A stretch of DNA of 64,000 nt from Streptomyces vietnamensis (GTDB lineage Bacteria; Actinomycetota; Actinomycetes; Streptomycetales; Streptomycetaceae): contig NZ_CP010407.1 in assembly GCF_000830005.1 (NCBI RefSeq), forward strand, positions 3,205,001-3,269,000, read 5' to 3'. Numbering within the stretch: the stretch's first letter is position 1; every line of letters starts with the position of its first letter. This document shows, piece after piece, positions 35,270-43,864 of this stretch. A program made the translations under genes and the position numbers. The notes below the pieces were generated by a model. It did no database searches, had not been told where the DNA came from, and was given only the letters and a program-made list of their open reading frames with translations.

Positions 35270-36639
35270 CCGCGCCGGGGGGACGCGAAGCGGGCACGAC
35301 GAAGCGCGACCGCTTACCACTGGCCACCGTCCTGGCCGCCAACGCCATCTCCATCAGCGGCAATTCACTCACCCTCATCGCCGTCCCGTGGTTCGCCCTG
35401 GACACCACGGGCAGCCCCGGCAAGGCCGGCCTCGTCGCCTTCTGCGCCGCCCTGCCCGTCCTCCTCTCCGCGATCGTCGGCGGCCCCGTCATCGACCGGA
35501 TCGGCCGCCGCCGGGTCTCCATCGGCTCCGACCTCGTCTGCGCCCTCGCGCTCACCGCCATCCCGCTGCTCAACCACGCCGGCGTGCTCCGGTTCTGGAT
35601 GCTGTGCGCGCTGATGGCCGTCACCGGCCTCTTCCACGCCCCCGGCGAGACCGCGCGCAACGTCCTCACACCCGACCTGGCCGAGCGGGCCGGCACCCCG
35701 CTCTCCCGCGCCACCAGCTTCTACGACGCCGTCTCACGCGGCGCCCGGATGACCGGCGCCGCGCTCGCCGGCCTGCTCGTGGCACTCCTCGGCGCCGACA
35801 CCGTCCTGTACGTGGACGCCGCCACGTTCGCCGTCTCCGCGCTCCTCGTCCTCCTGGGACTGCGCGGGATACCGTCCGCCGAACCGGCGCGCGGAGCACC
35901 GCCGTTGTCCCTCGCCGTGTACCGCGCCGACCTGCGCGAGGGCTACGCGTTCATCCTGCGCACCCGGCTGCTCCTCGGCGTGAACGTCATGGTGATGTTC
36001 ACCAACGGCCTGGCCCAGAGCTGGAGTTCGGTCCTGCTCCCGGTGCACGCCCGGGAGGAGCTCGGCGGGTCGGCGGCGCTCGGCCTGCTCGTCGCCGTCT
36101 TCGGCGGATGCGCCCTCACCGGCGCCCTGCTCTACGCGGCGTTCGGCCACCGCCTCCCCCGCCTCCCGGTCCTCACGGTCGGCTTCCTCCTCTGCGGCGC
36201 CCCCGTGTACGTGACGGCGGCCCTCACCGACACCACCCCGCCGCTGCTCCTGGCGATGGCGCTCGGCGGGCTCGGCGCCGGGGTGCTCAACCCCATCCTC
36301 GGCGCGGTCTTCTACGAGACGGTCCCCGAGGAGCTGCGCAGCCGGGTCGGCAGCGCCAGCACGGCCGGCGTGCTCCTCACCACCCCGCTCGGCGGGGTCG
36401 CCGCCGGCTTCCTGGTGGAGCGGACGGGCATCACCGCGACGCTGCTCACCGTCGGCGGGCTGTACTTCCTGGCCACGCTCAGCCCGCTGGTCTTCCCCTC
36501 CTGGCGGGCGATGGACGCGCCGCGCGGCACACCGGCCGCCGACGCGGCCGCGGCCGCGGGCAGGGACGGACTCAGCAGCTCGGAACCTTCGACTCCTGCC
36601 CCTGCTCCAGGGCCCGCAGGGACGCCACCGCGTCGCTGA
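35266..36639 (+). CDS. MFS transporter (EntS-like exporter)
   Basis: A 457-residue major facilitator with about twelve spans. Segments LAANAISISGNSLTLIAVPW and GGPVIDRIGRRRVSIGSDLV match the MFS_3 (EntS) group, where the second carries the conserved loop motif after helix 2. The C-terminal ~25 residues are Pro/Ala-rich. The operon context (ArsR-type regulator, palindromic operator, small protein) suggests inducible efflux. The last 68 bp overlap the 3' end of the convergent S16 peptidase gene. Confidence 0.9.
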   Translation: MTAPGGREAGTTKRDRLPLATVLAANAISISGNSLTLIAVPWFALDTTGSPGKAGLVAFCAALPVLLSAIVGGPVIDRIGRRRVSIGSDLVCALALTAIPLLNHAGVLRFWMLCALMAVTGLFHAPGETARNVLTPDLAERAGTPLSRATSFYDAVSRGARMTGAALAGLLVALLGADTVLYVDAATFAVSALLVLLGLRGIPSAEPARGAPPLSLAVYRADLREGYAFILRTRLLLGVNVMVMFTNGLAQSWSSVLLPVHAREELGGSAALGLLVAVFGGCALTGALLYAAFGHRLPRLPVLTVGFLLCGAPVYVTAALTDTTPPLLLAMALGGLGAGVLNPILGAVFYETVPEELRSRVGSASTAGVLLTTPLGGVAAGFLVERTGITATLLTVGGLYFLATLSPLVFPSWRAMDAPRGTPAADAAAAAGRDGLSSSEPSTPAPAPGPAGTPPRR

Positions 36640-37366
36640 GCGCGGTGACGGGCACGAGCCGCAGGCCCTTGGGCTGCTCGGCCTTGGCGTCCGAGCACTC
36701 GTCCTTCGGTACGAGGAAGACGGTGGCCCCGTCCCGGGCGGCGGCCTGCGTCTTGAGGGACACCCCGCCGACCGCGCCGACGGTGCCGTCCGGCTCGATC
36801 GTGCCCGTACCGGCGACGATCCGGCCGCCGGTGAGGTCGCCGCCGTCCCCGTCGCCGTCGAGCTTGTCGACGATGCCGAGGGAGAAGAGCAGCCCGGCGC
36901 TGGGCCCGCCGACGTCGGCGAGGTGCAGGGTCACCTTCACCTTCTCGGGATCCTGCTTCAGGTACCCCAGCGCGGCGAGGGTGGCGGCGTCCTGCGACTC
37001 CTTCATCTGCCCGAGGTTGTGCTTCTCGATCTCCTCGTCGGACTGCCCCGAGGGGTAGACGGAGTCGTGCGGCAGGACGGCCCGGTCGGTACGGAACCAG
37101 GCGTCGGTCACGTCCGCGAGGTCCACGTCCGTGGACGGCCCGGTCGCGAGGATCGTCGTCATCCGCAGCTGGCCCTTGGTGGGCCGGACCGGAGCGCCGG
37201 TGATGGTGATGACCTCCTTGCCCTGGTCCTTGCCGAGCACGTCGGCGGTCGTGCCGGGCTGCGCGATCGCGTACGGCAGCGGCGCGAGCCCGACGACGGC
37301 GAAGAGCGCGGCGACGGGCAGGGCGCAGAGCGCGAGGGCGCGGGGACGGGAGAGGCGGGAGAGCAC
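36572..37366 (-). CDS. Membrane-anchored Lon-like (S16) peptidase, YlbL type
   Basis: A 264-residue protein with an N-terminal membrane span (ALALCALPVAALFAVVGLAP) and a C-terminal Lon proteolytic domain. The catalytic Ser lies in DVGGPSAGLLFSLGIVD and the Lys in GVSLKTQAAARDGAT, giving the Ser-Lys dyad. GTIEPDGTVGAVGG is the typical strand before the Lys. Related YlbL/DUF proteins are PDZ-S16 peptidases on the outer membrane face; here the PDZ region is short. The gene is preceded by the 45-bp tandem repeat. The 3' end overlaps the MFS gene. Confidence 0.88.
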   Translation of the reverse strand: MLSRLSRPRALALCALPVAALFAVVGLAPLPYAIAQPGTTADVLGKDQGKEVITITGAPVRPTKGQLRMTTILATGPSTDVDLADVTDAWFRTDRAVLPHDSVYPSGQSDEEIEKHNLGQMKESQDAATLAALGYLKQDPEKVKVTLHLADVGGPSAGLLFSLGIVDKLDGDGDGGDLTGGRIVAGTGTIEPDGTVGAVGGVSLKTQAAARDGATVFLVPKDECSDAKAEQPKGLRLVPVTALSDAVASLRALEQGQESKVPSC

Positions 37367-37375
37367 GCCCCCAAT

Positions 37376-37555
37376 CTACTGGGACGCGCGCCGGTGCCGG
37401 ACTACCGGGAGGTGGCGGATCTACTGGGACGCGCGCCGAGGCCGGGCCACCGGGAGGCGGCGGCTCTACTGGGACGCGCGCCGAGGCCGGGCCACCGGGA
37501 GGTGGCGGCTCTACTGGGACGCGCGCCGGGGCCGGGCCACCGGGAGATGGCGGTC
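37376..37555. repeat. 45-bp stop-codon-spanning tandem repeat, four copies
   Basis: Units start CTACTGGGACGCGCGCC at 37376, 37421, 37466 and 37511, exactly 45 bp apart. The first three bases of each are the reverse of a TAG stop codon. The copy at 37511 is the real 3' end of the lipase-like gene (last codons PVARPRRASQ, then stop); the other three copies lie beyond its stop, filling the gap to the S16 gene. Each unit carries CCACC-GGGA-GGTGG, a small hairpin (with one G-T pair in the first unit). Copies 2 and 3 differ at very few bases. Confidence 0.95.
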
Positions 37556-38650
37556 GAAGAAGGACCGCAGCCCGTGCCGTACGCGGGCCGTCGCCGCCGC
37601 CGGGTCTCCGGCCCCCACGAGCGCGGCCCTGACCTCGGCGGTGACGAGGCCGGCGGCCTGGAGCTGCGGGACGAGGTGGGCGTAGTCGCTGAAGATCCAG
37701 TGGTTGGCGTCGGTCAGCAGGACGCGGCGGGCGGGCAGCCCGGCCCAGGAACGTTCGAGACGGTCGGCGTGCTCGAATCCGTCCGTGCGGAACATGAGCA
37801 GCGGCCGGTCGAGACCCGCCACGAGCTCCGGATCGAGGTCCAGGTACCCCTCCAGGTCGACGCCGGCGGCGATCCGGTCGTCGGAGGCCAGCGCGTGGAC
37901 GGCGGCGGTGCCGCCCGCCGAGTGCCCGTACACGCCGATCCGGCGCAGGTCCATGACGGGGGCGAGAGGCAGGCCGCCGAGCCGGTCGAGGAGGAAGCGG
38001 AGATCCGCGACCCGGGTGTCGATCATGGTGCGGAAGGTCGCCGGGTCCGGGTCCCCCCGAAGGACGGTCCAGCGCATCCCGCTCGGCAGCTCCACCTGGC
38101 TGGCGTCGCCCGGGTGGTCGACGAGGACCACGATCCGGCCGTGGCTCGCGAGGTCCTCGGCGAGGGTCGTGCCGAGGGTGCGGGAGTCGCCGCCGCCCGG
38201 CGTGTAGACCAGCACGGGGCGGCGCCCCGGGAGCGGGGGCGCGTCCACGTGCCCGTGGGTGAGGACCGCGCCCCAGTCGACGCCGGCCTCGGGGAGCCCG
38301 GGGTGCACATGGGAGGCGAGGACGGCGAAAAGACCGGCCTCGTCGGGGGTGAGCTGCGGGGCGCGCGGGAAGCCGCGGACGGTACGGGCCGGGTACAGGA
38401 CGCTGATCTTCACCTCGCGTACGGCGGCGGGCTCCCAGGGGTCGTGGCGGGAGGTGTCCGTGAGGACGAAGGTGCGGAGGCCGACGGGGTGGGGGCCGGT
38501 GGGCGCGGGCAGCCGGAGCCCGGCCGGTCCGTCCGCCGCCCGGGCGGCTCCGGGGCCGGCTCCGAGGAGGAGGGCGGCGGCACCGAGGAGGGCGCCCTTG
38601 GCGACGGTACGGCGGCTGGGTGCGGGATGGGGTGCGGGATGCGGTGTCAT
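37511..38650 (-). CDS. Tat-exported alpha/beta hydrolase (PAF-acetylhydrolase/lipase-like)
   Basis: A 379-residue secreted hydrolase. The signal peptide has the twin-arginine motif SRRTVAKGALLGAAALLLG and a cleavage-like AARAADG. The nucleophile elbow is VYGHSAGGTAAVHAL (GHSAG). The His is likely in DANHWIFSDYAH. Family similarity is to the platelet-activating factor acetylhydrolase-like lipases of actinomycetes. I chose ATG 38650 (MTPHPAPHPAPSRRT). The last 15 codons are the original copy of the 45-bp repeat. Confidence 0.87.
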   Translation of the reverse strand: MTPHPAPHPAPSRRTVAKGALLGAAALLLGAGPGAARAADGPAGLRLPAPTGPHPVGLRTFVLTDTSRHDPWEPAAVREVKISVLYPARTVRGFPRAPQLTPDEAGLFAVLASHVHPGLPEAGVDWGAVLTHGHVDAPPLPGRRPVLVYTPGGGDSRTLGTTLAEDLASHGRIVVLVDHPGDASQVELPSGMRWTVLRGDPDPATFRTMIDTRVADLRFLLDRLGGLPLAPVMDLRRIGVYGHSAGGTAAVHALASDDRIAAGVDLEGYLDLDPELVAGLDRPLLMFRTDGFEHADRLERSWAGLPARRVLLTDANHWIFSDYAHLVPQLQAAGLVTAEVRAALVGAGDPAAATARVRHGLRSFFDRHLPVARPRRASQ

Positions 38651-38748
38651 GCACGGCATCCTGGGGGCGGGGCGGGGCGGGCCGCGAAGGTTCAGCCCGT
38701 ACCCGAAAGGCTGGCGCACGGGGGAAACGCACGGGGAAAGGCCGAGGA

Positions 38749-39699
38749 TTGCTGCGCATCCACTTCACGGCGGAGGACTTCACCCGGGTGCGGTTCGCGC
38801 CCCGGCCGTCGCCCGTGCCCGAGCTGCACGCCGCGCTGCTGATGCTGGGCGCCCCGCACGAGGAGCTGCTCTTCGGCCGCTGGCGGGGCAGGCTGCTGCG
38901 CGCCCTGCCGGCCGCCGCCGAGCCGCTCGCGGACCTGGTGCCGGGCGGGGTGGCCCCGTACTTCCTCGACGTCCTCGGCGAGACGCGGGAGGAGGGCCTC
39001 GAACTGATCCGGTCGGCCCGGCCGGAGTTCGTACGGTCCGAACTGGAGCGGGTGTACGCGACGGGGCGGGCGCCCGTACCGCCGTGGATCCGGGACCTGC
39101 ACGCCGGGAGCGCGGAGGCGTGGCGGGTGCTGGAACGGGCGCAGCGGGCGGCGTACGAGACGGTCCTCGCGCCGGTGTGGCCGCTGGTCCAGGACCTGCA
39201 CCGGGCGGAGTTCACGCGGCACGCGCTGACGGTGGCGGAGCGGGGGCTGGGCGGGGCGCTCGAGACCCTGTCGCCGGGGCTGCGGGAGGACACCTGGGAG
39301 TGGCCGGACGCCGCTCCTCGTGACGTCCACCTGGCCGGACGGGGCCTGGTGCTCCTCCCGACCTTCCACTGGCGGGGCGGCCCGCTGGTCCAGGACCTCC
39401 CGGACCGGCCGGTGGTCCTGGCGTACCCGGCGGGCGGGGGCCTGCCGCTCGCCCCTCCGGCCGCGTCCGGCGAGGACGCCCTCGCCGGGGTCCTGGGCCG
39501 GACCCGCGCGGAACTCCTGCGGGCCCTCACGTCACCCTGCACGACGACGGAACTGGCCCGGCGCCTGGGCGTCAGCAACGCGACGGCGTCGGCGCACGCG
39601 GGGGCGCTTCGGGCGGCGGGCCTCCTCACGACGACCCGCACGGGCAGATCGGTCCACCACGCGACAACGGCCCTGGGCGCCCTACTGACCCCGCAGTAA
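38749..39699 (+). CDS. ArsR-type transcriptional regulator with large N-terminal domain
   Basis: A 316-residue protein with a C-terminal winged helix: TELARRLGVSNATASAHAGA followed by LRAAGLLTTTRTGRSVHH. The N-terminal ~230 residues (LRIHFTAEDFTRVRFAPRPS at the start) match the DUF5937-like part of Streptomyces ArsR regulators. The start is probably TTG at 38749, because LLRIHFTAED is the conserved opening and AGGCCGAGGA lies before it; ATG starts further upstream would run into the divergent hydrolase. Target unknown. It is followed by repeat cluster C. Confidence 0.82.
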   Translation: MLRIHFTAEDFTRVRFAPRPSPVPELHAALLMLGAPHEELLFGRWRGRLLRALPAAAEPLADLVPGGVAPYFLDVLGETREEGLELIRSARPEFVRSELERVYATGRAPVPPWIRDLHAGSAEAWRVLERAQRAAYETVLAPVWPLVQDLHRAEFTRHALTVAERGLGGALETLSPGLREDTWEWPDAAPRDVHLAGRGLVLLPTFHWRGGPLVQDLPDRPVVLAYPAGGGLPLAPPAASGEDALAGVLGRTRAELLRALTSPCTTTELARRLGVSNATASAHAGALRAAGLLTTTRTGRSVHHATTALGALLTPQ

Positions 39700-39808
39700 C
39701 CCGAGCTACGGGCACACCCGCACCGGTTGCGGCCCGCCGACTCGCCGCACCGGTTGCGGGCCGCGCTCCCGCCGGCCCGGGTGGTGGCCTGCGTCCTGGC
39801 CGGGCCGG

Positions 39809-40004
39809 GTTGTGGGCATGCGTTCCGCCGGGGCGGAACGGGTGGGCACAACCCCACGACGGCGCCGCACACGGGGTACGGGCCCAGGCACGGGAACTCG
39901 GCGCCGCCCACCGGTGCGGGTCCAGGCGCGGAAGCCTAGGCCCGGCTGGGGGCGCCGTCCCGTGTGCCCACCCGTCCCGCCCCAGCGGGACGATTGCCCA
40001 CACG
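39809..40004. repeat. Dispersed composite hairpin repeat, cluster C
   Basis: Copy C1 (39809-39852) has outer arms GTTGTG/CACAAC and inner arms CGTTCCGCC/GGCGGAACG, in opposite orientation to copy A1. Copy C2 (39961-40004) has outer arms CGTGTG/CACACG and inner arms CGTCCCG/CGGGACG, so both arms changed together relative to A1. The lead segment GTGCGGGTCCAGGCGCGG then AAGCCTAGGCCCGGC lies just before C2 (39916-39960). It occupies the gap between the convergent ArsR-type and IclR-type genes. The first 90 bp of this gap also hold two GCACCGGTTGCGG copies (near 39720 and 39750). Confidence 0.9.
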
Positions 40005-40016
40005 GCGGGCGGCGAA

Positions 40017-40205
40017 GGGCACCGCCCATCCGGGCGCGGGCTCACCCAGGCGGGGCGAAGCCCCGGGCGCGGGCGCCGCCCAGCAAGGCGCGAGCCCACG
40101 CGGGGTGGGCGGAGGGCGCCGCCCGTACGGGCGCGGGCCCACACAGGCGGGGCGAAGGCCCGGGCGGGGCACCGCCCAGCAAGGCGCGGGCCCGTGCGAG
40201 GGGCG
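40017..40205. repeat. Tandem GC-rich repeat, about 97 bp x 2
   Basis: Two direct copies start GGGC(A/G)CCGCCC at 40017 and 40114 and share blocks GGCGCGGGC, AGGCGGGGCGAAG and CGCCCAGCAAGGCGCG. They follow the hairpin element C2 directly and continue to the end of the gap, before the IclR-type gene stop. Confidence 0.8.
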
Positions 40206-40265
40206 GCGCCAGCGGGCGTGGGCCCGTATCGGCGGGGCGCCCAGTAGAGCCCGTTGCCGCGCGCT

Positions 40266-40907
40266 CTAGCGCAGCGCGTCGGCGACCTCTCGGGCCGCGT
40301 CCACCACCCGCGGCCCCACCCGCTCCGGCACCGCGTCCGCGAGCATGACCACGCCGACGCTGCCCTCGACGCCCGTGACGCCGACCAGCGGCGCCGCGGC
40401 ACCGCTCGCGCCGGCCTCCAGTTCGCCGTGGGTGAGGGTGAAGCCGGGCTCGGTCAGTCCGCCCTGGCGGGCGGCGAGGATCGCCCGGCCGGCAGCGCCC
40501 CGGTCGAGCGGGTGCCGGAAGCCGGCCCGGTAGGCGACGTGGTAGTCGGTCCAGGTCGGTTCGACGACCGCGACCGCGAGCGCCTCCGCCCCGTCGACGA
40601 GGGTCAGGTGGGCGGTCGCCCCTATGTCCTCGGCGAGCGAGCGCAGCGCGGGCAGCGCGGCCTCCCGTACCAGGGGGTGGACCTGTCGGCCGAGCCGTAG
40701 CACTCCGAGGCCGACGCGGGCGCGCCCGCCGAGGTCGCGGCGGACCAGGGCGTGCTGCTCCAGCGTGGCGAGGAGCCGGTAGACCACGGTCCGGTTGACA
40801 CCGAGTTTGTTGGACAACTCGGTGACCGTCAGGCCGTGGTCGGTATCGGCGAGCAGTTTGAGGACTCTGAGTCCCCGGTCGAGCGTCTGGGAGGTCTCCG
40901 CGGTCAC
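40266..40907 (-). CDS. IclR family transcriptional regulator
   Basis: A 213-residue regulator. The N-terminal winged helix reads SQTLDRGLRVLKLLADTDHG, LTVTELSNKLGVNRTVVYRL and LATLEQHALVRRD. The C-terminal effector domain starts LVREAALPALRSLAEDIGAT and includes HPLDRGAAGRAILAARQG. It is shorter than typical IclR proteins (about 250) mostly in the effector domain. Target and ligand unknown. The gene faces left with a 430-bp gap upstream. Confidence 0.9.
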   Translation of the reverse strand: MTAETSQTLDRGLRVLKLLADTDHGLTVTELSNKLGVNRTVVYRLLATLEQHALVRRDLGGRARVGLGVLRLGRQVHPLVREAALPALRSLAEDIGATAHLTLVDGAEALAVAVVEPTWTDYHVAYRAGFRHPLDRGAAGRAILAARQGGLTEPGFTLTHGELEAGASGAAAPLVGVTGVEGSVGVVMLADAVPERVGPRVVDAAREVADALR

Positions 40908-41265
40908 GACGCCCTCTCCTTCGAGGTGAGTGGCGGCGGATCTCTCACGGAGTTGCGGCGCCGGTCCCGCGGCGACGCACGTCAGAGGCCGCCGGCAGGA
41001 AGGGGTACACCGGCTGCGCTCCGCGGCGGCGCTGCCACGGGGCGATTGCTTGTGAGCCGGGACAGTAGCGGCGAGCTCCGCTCAGCGGAAGACCTCGTCC
41101 AGAATCCGGGCGTCGGCGACCGGAACGAGACGGTTCGGGACCTTCGTCGGTCGGACGAAGGACTTTGGCGGACAAGATCGGCTATGTCGTGCCCGTAGCG
41201 TGGAGGCGGCCGGAGGCCGTCCGTGGGGGCCGGTCTCCGTGCCCGTTCCGTCCCCACGGAACGCC
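40908..41265. other. Intergenic region upstream of the IclR-type gene
   Basis: About 360 bp with no gene I can support. It carries the IclR-gene promoter and GC-rich non-coding sequence. The minus-strand ORF at 40945-41175 has no family similarity or ribosome site. Confidence 0.4.
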
Positions 41266-41299
41266 CGAGGCCCGTACGCGCTCCGGCGTACGGGCCTCG
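41266..41299 (-). terminator. Terminator after the helicase gene
   Basis: A perfect 13-bp inverted repeat, CGAGGCCCGTACG against CGTACGGGCCTCG, with an 8-nt loop. It lies 39 bp past the helicase stop on the minus strand. Confidence 0.85.
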
Positions 41300-41337
41300 A
41301 TCAGAGCCAGACGGCAAGAGGTAGGAGCCGGAACGGT

Positions 41338-43131
41338 TCACCGCATGCGCGTGGCCCACTCCTGGACCTTCTTGATCCGTTCGCGGATCTGTCCGGCCGT
41401 CGCCTCGGCGCTCGGCGGTCCGCCGCACACCCGGCGCAGCTCGGTGTGGATGACGCCGTGGGGCTTGCCGCTCTGGTGGACGTACGCGCCGACCATCGTG
41501 TTGAGCTGTTTCCTCAGTTCGAGCAGCTCCTTGTGGGAAACGACGGGACGCCGCTCCGCCGGAAGCTCCAAGAGGTCCGCCTCGGTGTCCGGCCGCTTGC
41601 GGCTGTGCGCGATCTGCCGGGCCTGGCGCTTCTGGAGGAGCAGCTGGACCTGGTCGGGTTCGAGGAGGCCGGGGATGCCGAGGTAGTCCTGCTCCTCCTC
41701 GCTGCCGGGGTGGGCCTGCATGCCGAACTCGGCGCTGTTGTACAGCACGCGGTCGAAGACGGCGTCGGACTCCAGCGCCTCGAAGGGCAGCATGTCCTGC
41801 TCGCCGGTGTCCTCGTCCTGCTGGCGCTCGGCCTCGGCCATCTCCTTCTCGGACTCGGCGTACGGGTCCTCGTCCTCGCCCGCCTTCTTCGGCCGGTCGA
41901 GGACGTGGTCGCGCTCGACCTCCATCTCGTTGGCGAAACCGAGGAGGCTGGGGATCGTCGGAAGGAACACGGACGCGGTCTCGCCGCGCCTGCGGGATCG
42001 CACGAAGCGGCCCACGGCCTGGGCGAAGAACAGCGGGGTCGAGATGGTCGTCGCGTACACGCCGACGGCGAGGCGGGGGACGTCGACGCCCTCGGACACC
42101 ATGCGGACGGCGACCATCCAGCGGTCGTTGTTCTCGCTGAACTCGTCGATGCGGTTCGAGGCGCCGGTGTCGTCGGAGAGGACGACGGTGGCCTTGGTGC
42201 CGGTGATCTCGCGGATCAGCTTGGCGTACGAGCGGGCCGAGTCCTGGTCGGAGGCGATGACGAGGCCGCCGGCGTCGGGGATGGACTTCCGGACCTCGGT
42301 GAGCCGCTGGTCGGCGGCGCGCAGGACGTTCGGCATCCAGTCGCCCTTGGCGTCCAGGGCGGTGCGCCAGGCCTGCGAGATCGCGTCCTTGGTCATCGGC
42401 TCGCCGAGGCGGGCGGCGATCTCGTCGCCGGCCTTGGTGCGCCAGCGCATGTTGCCGCTGTAGGAGAGGAAGATGACCGGCCGGACGACGCCGTCGCCGA
42501 GGGCGTTCCCGTAGCCGTAGGTGTAGTCGGCGGAGGACCGCCGGATCCCGTCGTTCCCTTCCTCGTACGTGACGAAGGGGATCGGGTTGGTGTCGGACCG
42601 GAAGGGCGTACCGGTCAGGGCGAGGCGCCGGGTGGCGGGCTCGAAGGCCTCCAGGCAGGCCTCGCCCCAGGACTTGGAGTCTCCGGCGTGGTGGATCTCG
42701 TCGAGGATGACGAGGGTCTTGCGCTGCTCGGAGCGGTTGCGGTGGAGCATGGGCCGCACGCCGACACCGGCGTAGGTGATCGCTACCCCGTCGTACTCCT
42801 TGCTCAGCGGCCCTGCGCTGTAGTCGGGGTCCAGCTTGATGCCTATCCGCGCCGCCGCGGCCGCCCACTGCTTCTTGAGGTGCTCGGTGGGGGCGACGAC
42901 GGTGACCTGCTGCACGACGTGGTGGTGCAGCAGCCATGAGGCGAGGGTCAGCGCGAAGGTGGTCTTGCCTGCGCCGGGCGTGGCGACCGCGAGGAAGTCA
43001 CGGGGCTGTTCCTGGATGTACTTCTCCATCGCGCCCTGCTGCCAGGCGCGCAGCTTGCCGGCGGTACCCCAGGGGGCCCGTCCGGGGAAGGCGGGAGAAA
43101 GGTGATGGGAGGAGGTGGCGGTGGTAGTCAC
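41338..43131 (-). CDS. DEAD/DEAH-box helicase (SF2, restriction-type)
   Basis: A 597-residue superfamily 2 helicase. Walker A is VATPGAGKTTFALTLASWLL (residues ~49-68), motif II is VILDEIHHAGDSKSWG, motif III is RLALTGTPFRSD and the C-terminal helicase half has AVGRFVRSRRRGETASV. This matches the ResIII-like helicases encoded by all Streptomyces, probably involved in DNA or RNA metabolism; no methylase or nuclease lies beside it. It starts MTTTATSSHHLSPAFPGRAP. The C-terminal ~130 residues are charged and helical with ERRPVVSHKELLELRKQLNT. Confidence 0.88.
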   Translation of the reverse strand: MTTTATSSHHLSPAFPGRAPWGTAGKLRAWQQGAMEKYIQEQPRDFLAVATPGAGKTTFALTLASWLLHHHVVQQVTVVAPTEHLKKQWAAAAARIGIKLDPDYSAGPLSKEYDGVAITYAGVGVRPMLHRNRSEQRKTLVILDEIHHAGDSKSWGEACLEAFEPATRRLALTGTPFRSDTNPIPFVTYEEGNDGIRRSSADYTYGYGNALGDGVVRPVIFLSYSGNMRWRTKAGDEIAARLGEPMTKDAISQAWRTALDAKGDWMPNVLRAADQRLTEVRKSIPDAGGLVIASDQDSARSYAKLIREITGTKATVVLSDDTGASNRIDEFSENNDRWMVAVRMVSEGVDVPRLAVGVYATTISTPLFFAQAVGRFVRSRRRGETASVFLPTIPSLLGFANEMEVERDHVLDRPKKAGEDEDPYAESEKEMAEAERQQDEDTGEQDMLPFEALESDAVFDRVLYNSAEFGMQAHPGSEEEQDYLGIPGLLEPDQVQLLLQKRQARQIAHSRKRPDTEADLLELPAERRPVVSHKELLELRKQLNTMVGAYVHQSGKPHGVIHTELRRVCGGPPSAEATAGQIRERIKKVQEWATRMR

Positions 43132-43254
43132 GATCTCCGGGTTCGACGCTCGTCACGAAATGACAGTCCAGATATGACAACCGGGCCACCTTACCGGTGT
43201 GGGCGTCGCGACCCGCCCCGCGCGAAGGCGTGGCGGGTGCGCTTGAGACGGTCC

Positions 43255-43647
43255 TCACAGCTCCCGGATCCGGCGCGCAATGTCCGCAATGTCCGCCAGT
43301 TCGCCGCCTGCGACGGCGATGACCAGGTCGTATGCCCGGTCGAGGTCGGCGTCGGCGAGATCGACTCCGTTGACGGCGAGGAAGGTGGCCGCGGAGAGCC
43401 AGGCCGCACGCTTGTTCCCGTCGACGAAGGGGTGGTTCGTCGCGAGGGCGTGGAGCAGCGCGGCGGCCTGCTCGTACACGTCGCCGTACGCGCTCTGCCC
43501 CATCATCCGGGCCCGCGGTCGGTGCACGGCGGACGCGAGGAGTCCGGGCGCCCGCAGCTCGGGCACGCCGTCGCCGGTGAAGGCGAACCGGGCGATCTCG
43601 GCGACTTCGGCGACGGTGAGGAAGCGGGTGGGGGTGGCAGCGTTCAT
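43255..43647 (-). CDS. doc: Doc/Fic family toxin
   Basis: A 130-residue Fic-fold protein. The active-site motif is TNHPFVDGNKRAAWLSAATF, with His72, Phe74, Asp76, Asn78 and Lys79. The GNKR ending (not GNGR) is the Doc variant; Doc of phage P1 phosphorylates EF-Tu and arrests translation. The ATG at 43647 overlaps the upstream antitoxin gene stop by 4 bp (ATGA), the usual toxin-antitoxin layout. The frame before the ATG is shadow sequence. Confidence 0.88.
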   Translation of the reverse strand: MNAATPTRFLTVAEVAEIARFAFTGDGVPELRAPGLLASAVHRPRARMMGQSAYGDVYEQAAALLHALATNHPFVDGNKRAAWLSAATFLAVNGVDLADADLDRAYDLVIAVAGGELADIADIARRIREL

Positions 43648-43832
43648 TCGCCGAGCCTCCTCAGGAGGGAGTCGTGAAGCTTGGCGAGGCGCAGGGCCTG
43701 ATCCCACACCTGGTGGGCCTCGGCGCGCACGGCGCGGTCACAGGCCTCGGCGGCCAGCTCCTCCGGGGTGAGCCCCAGGGCATCGGCGAGATCGGCGAAC
43801 CCGTCACCGACCGGAACGGTCATCTCACGCAT
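43644..43832 (-). CDS. Small antitoxin-like protein paired with Doc
   Basis: A 62-residue protein starting MREMTVPVGDGFADLADALG and ending in a helical AHQVWDQALRLAKLHDSLLR. It resembles the short ribbon-helix/AbrB-like antitoxins that precede doc in Streptomyces, but without a Phd-type core. The start may be the ATG at 43832 or the in-frame ATG at 43823. Its stop overlaps the doc start by 4 bp. The 30-bp tandem repeat lies 33 bp upstream of its start, between it and the drug exporter gene. Confidence 0.75.
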   Translation of the reverse strand: MREMTVPVGDGFADLADALGLTPEELAAEACDRAVRAEAHQVWDQALRLAKLHDSLLRRLGE

Positions 43833-43864
43833 ACCGGGAAGGTAGAGGGACAGCGGCACCGGCG

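Noticed and set aside
37376..37555. 45-bp repeats as a CRISPR array
   Set aside because: The units are contiguous with no spacers and are copies of a gene's 3' end; there are no cas genes.
40945..41175. 76-aa minus-strand ORF upstream of the IclR-type gene
   Set aside because: No ribosome site, no recognisable family and an Arg/Pro-rich shadow composition.
41338..43131. Helicase as part of a restriction or phage-defence system
   Set aside because: No methylase, nuclease or other defence gene is adjacent, and such helicases are common single genes in Streptomyces.
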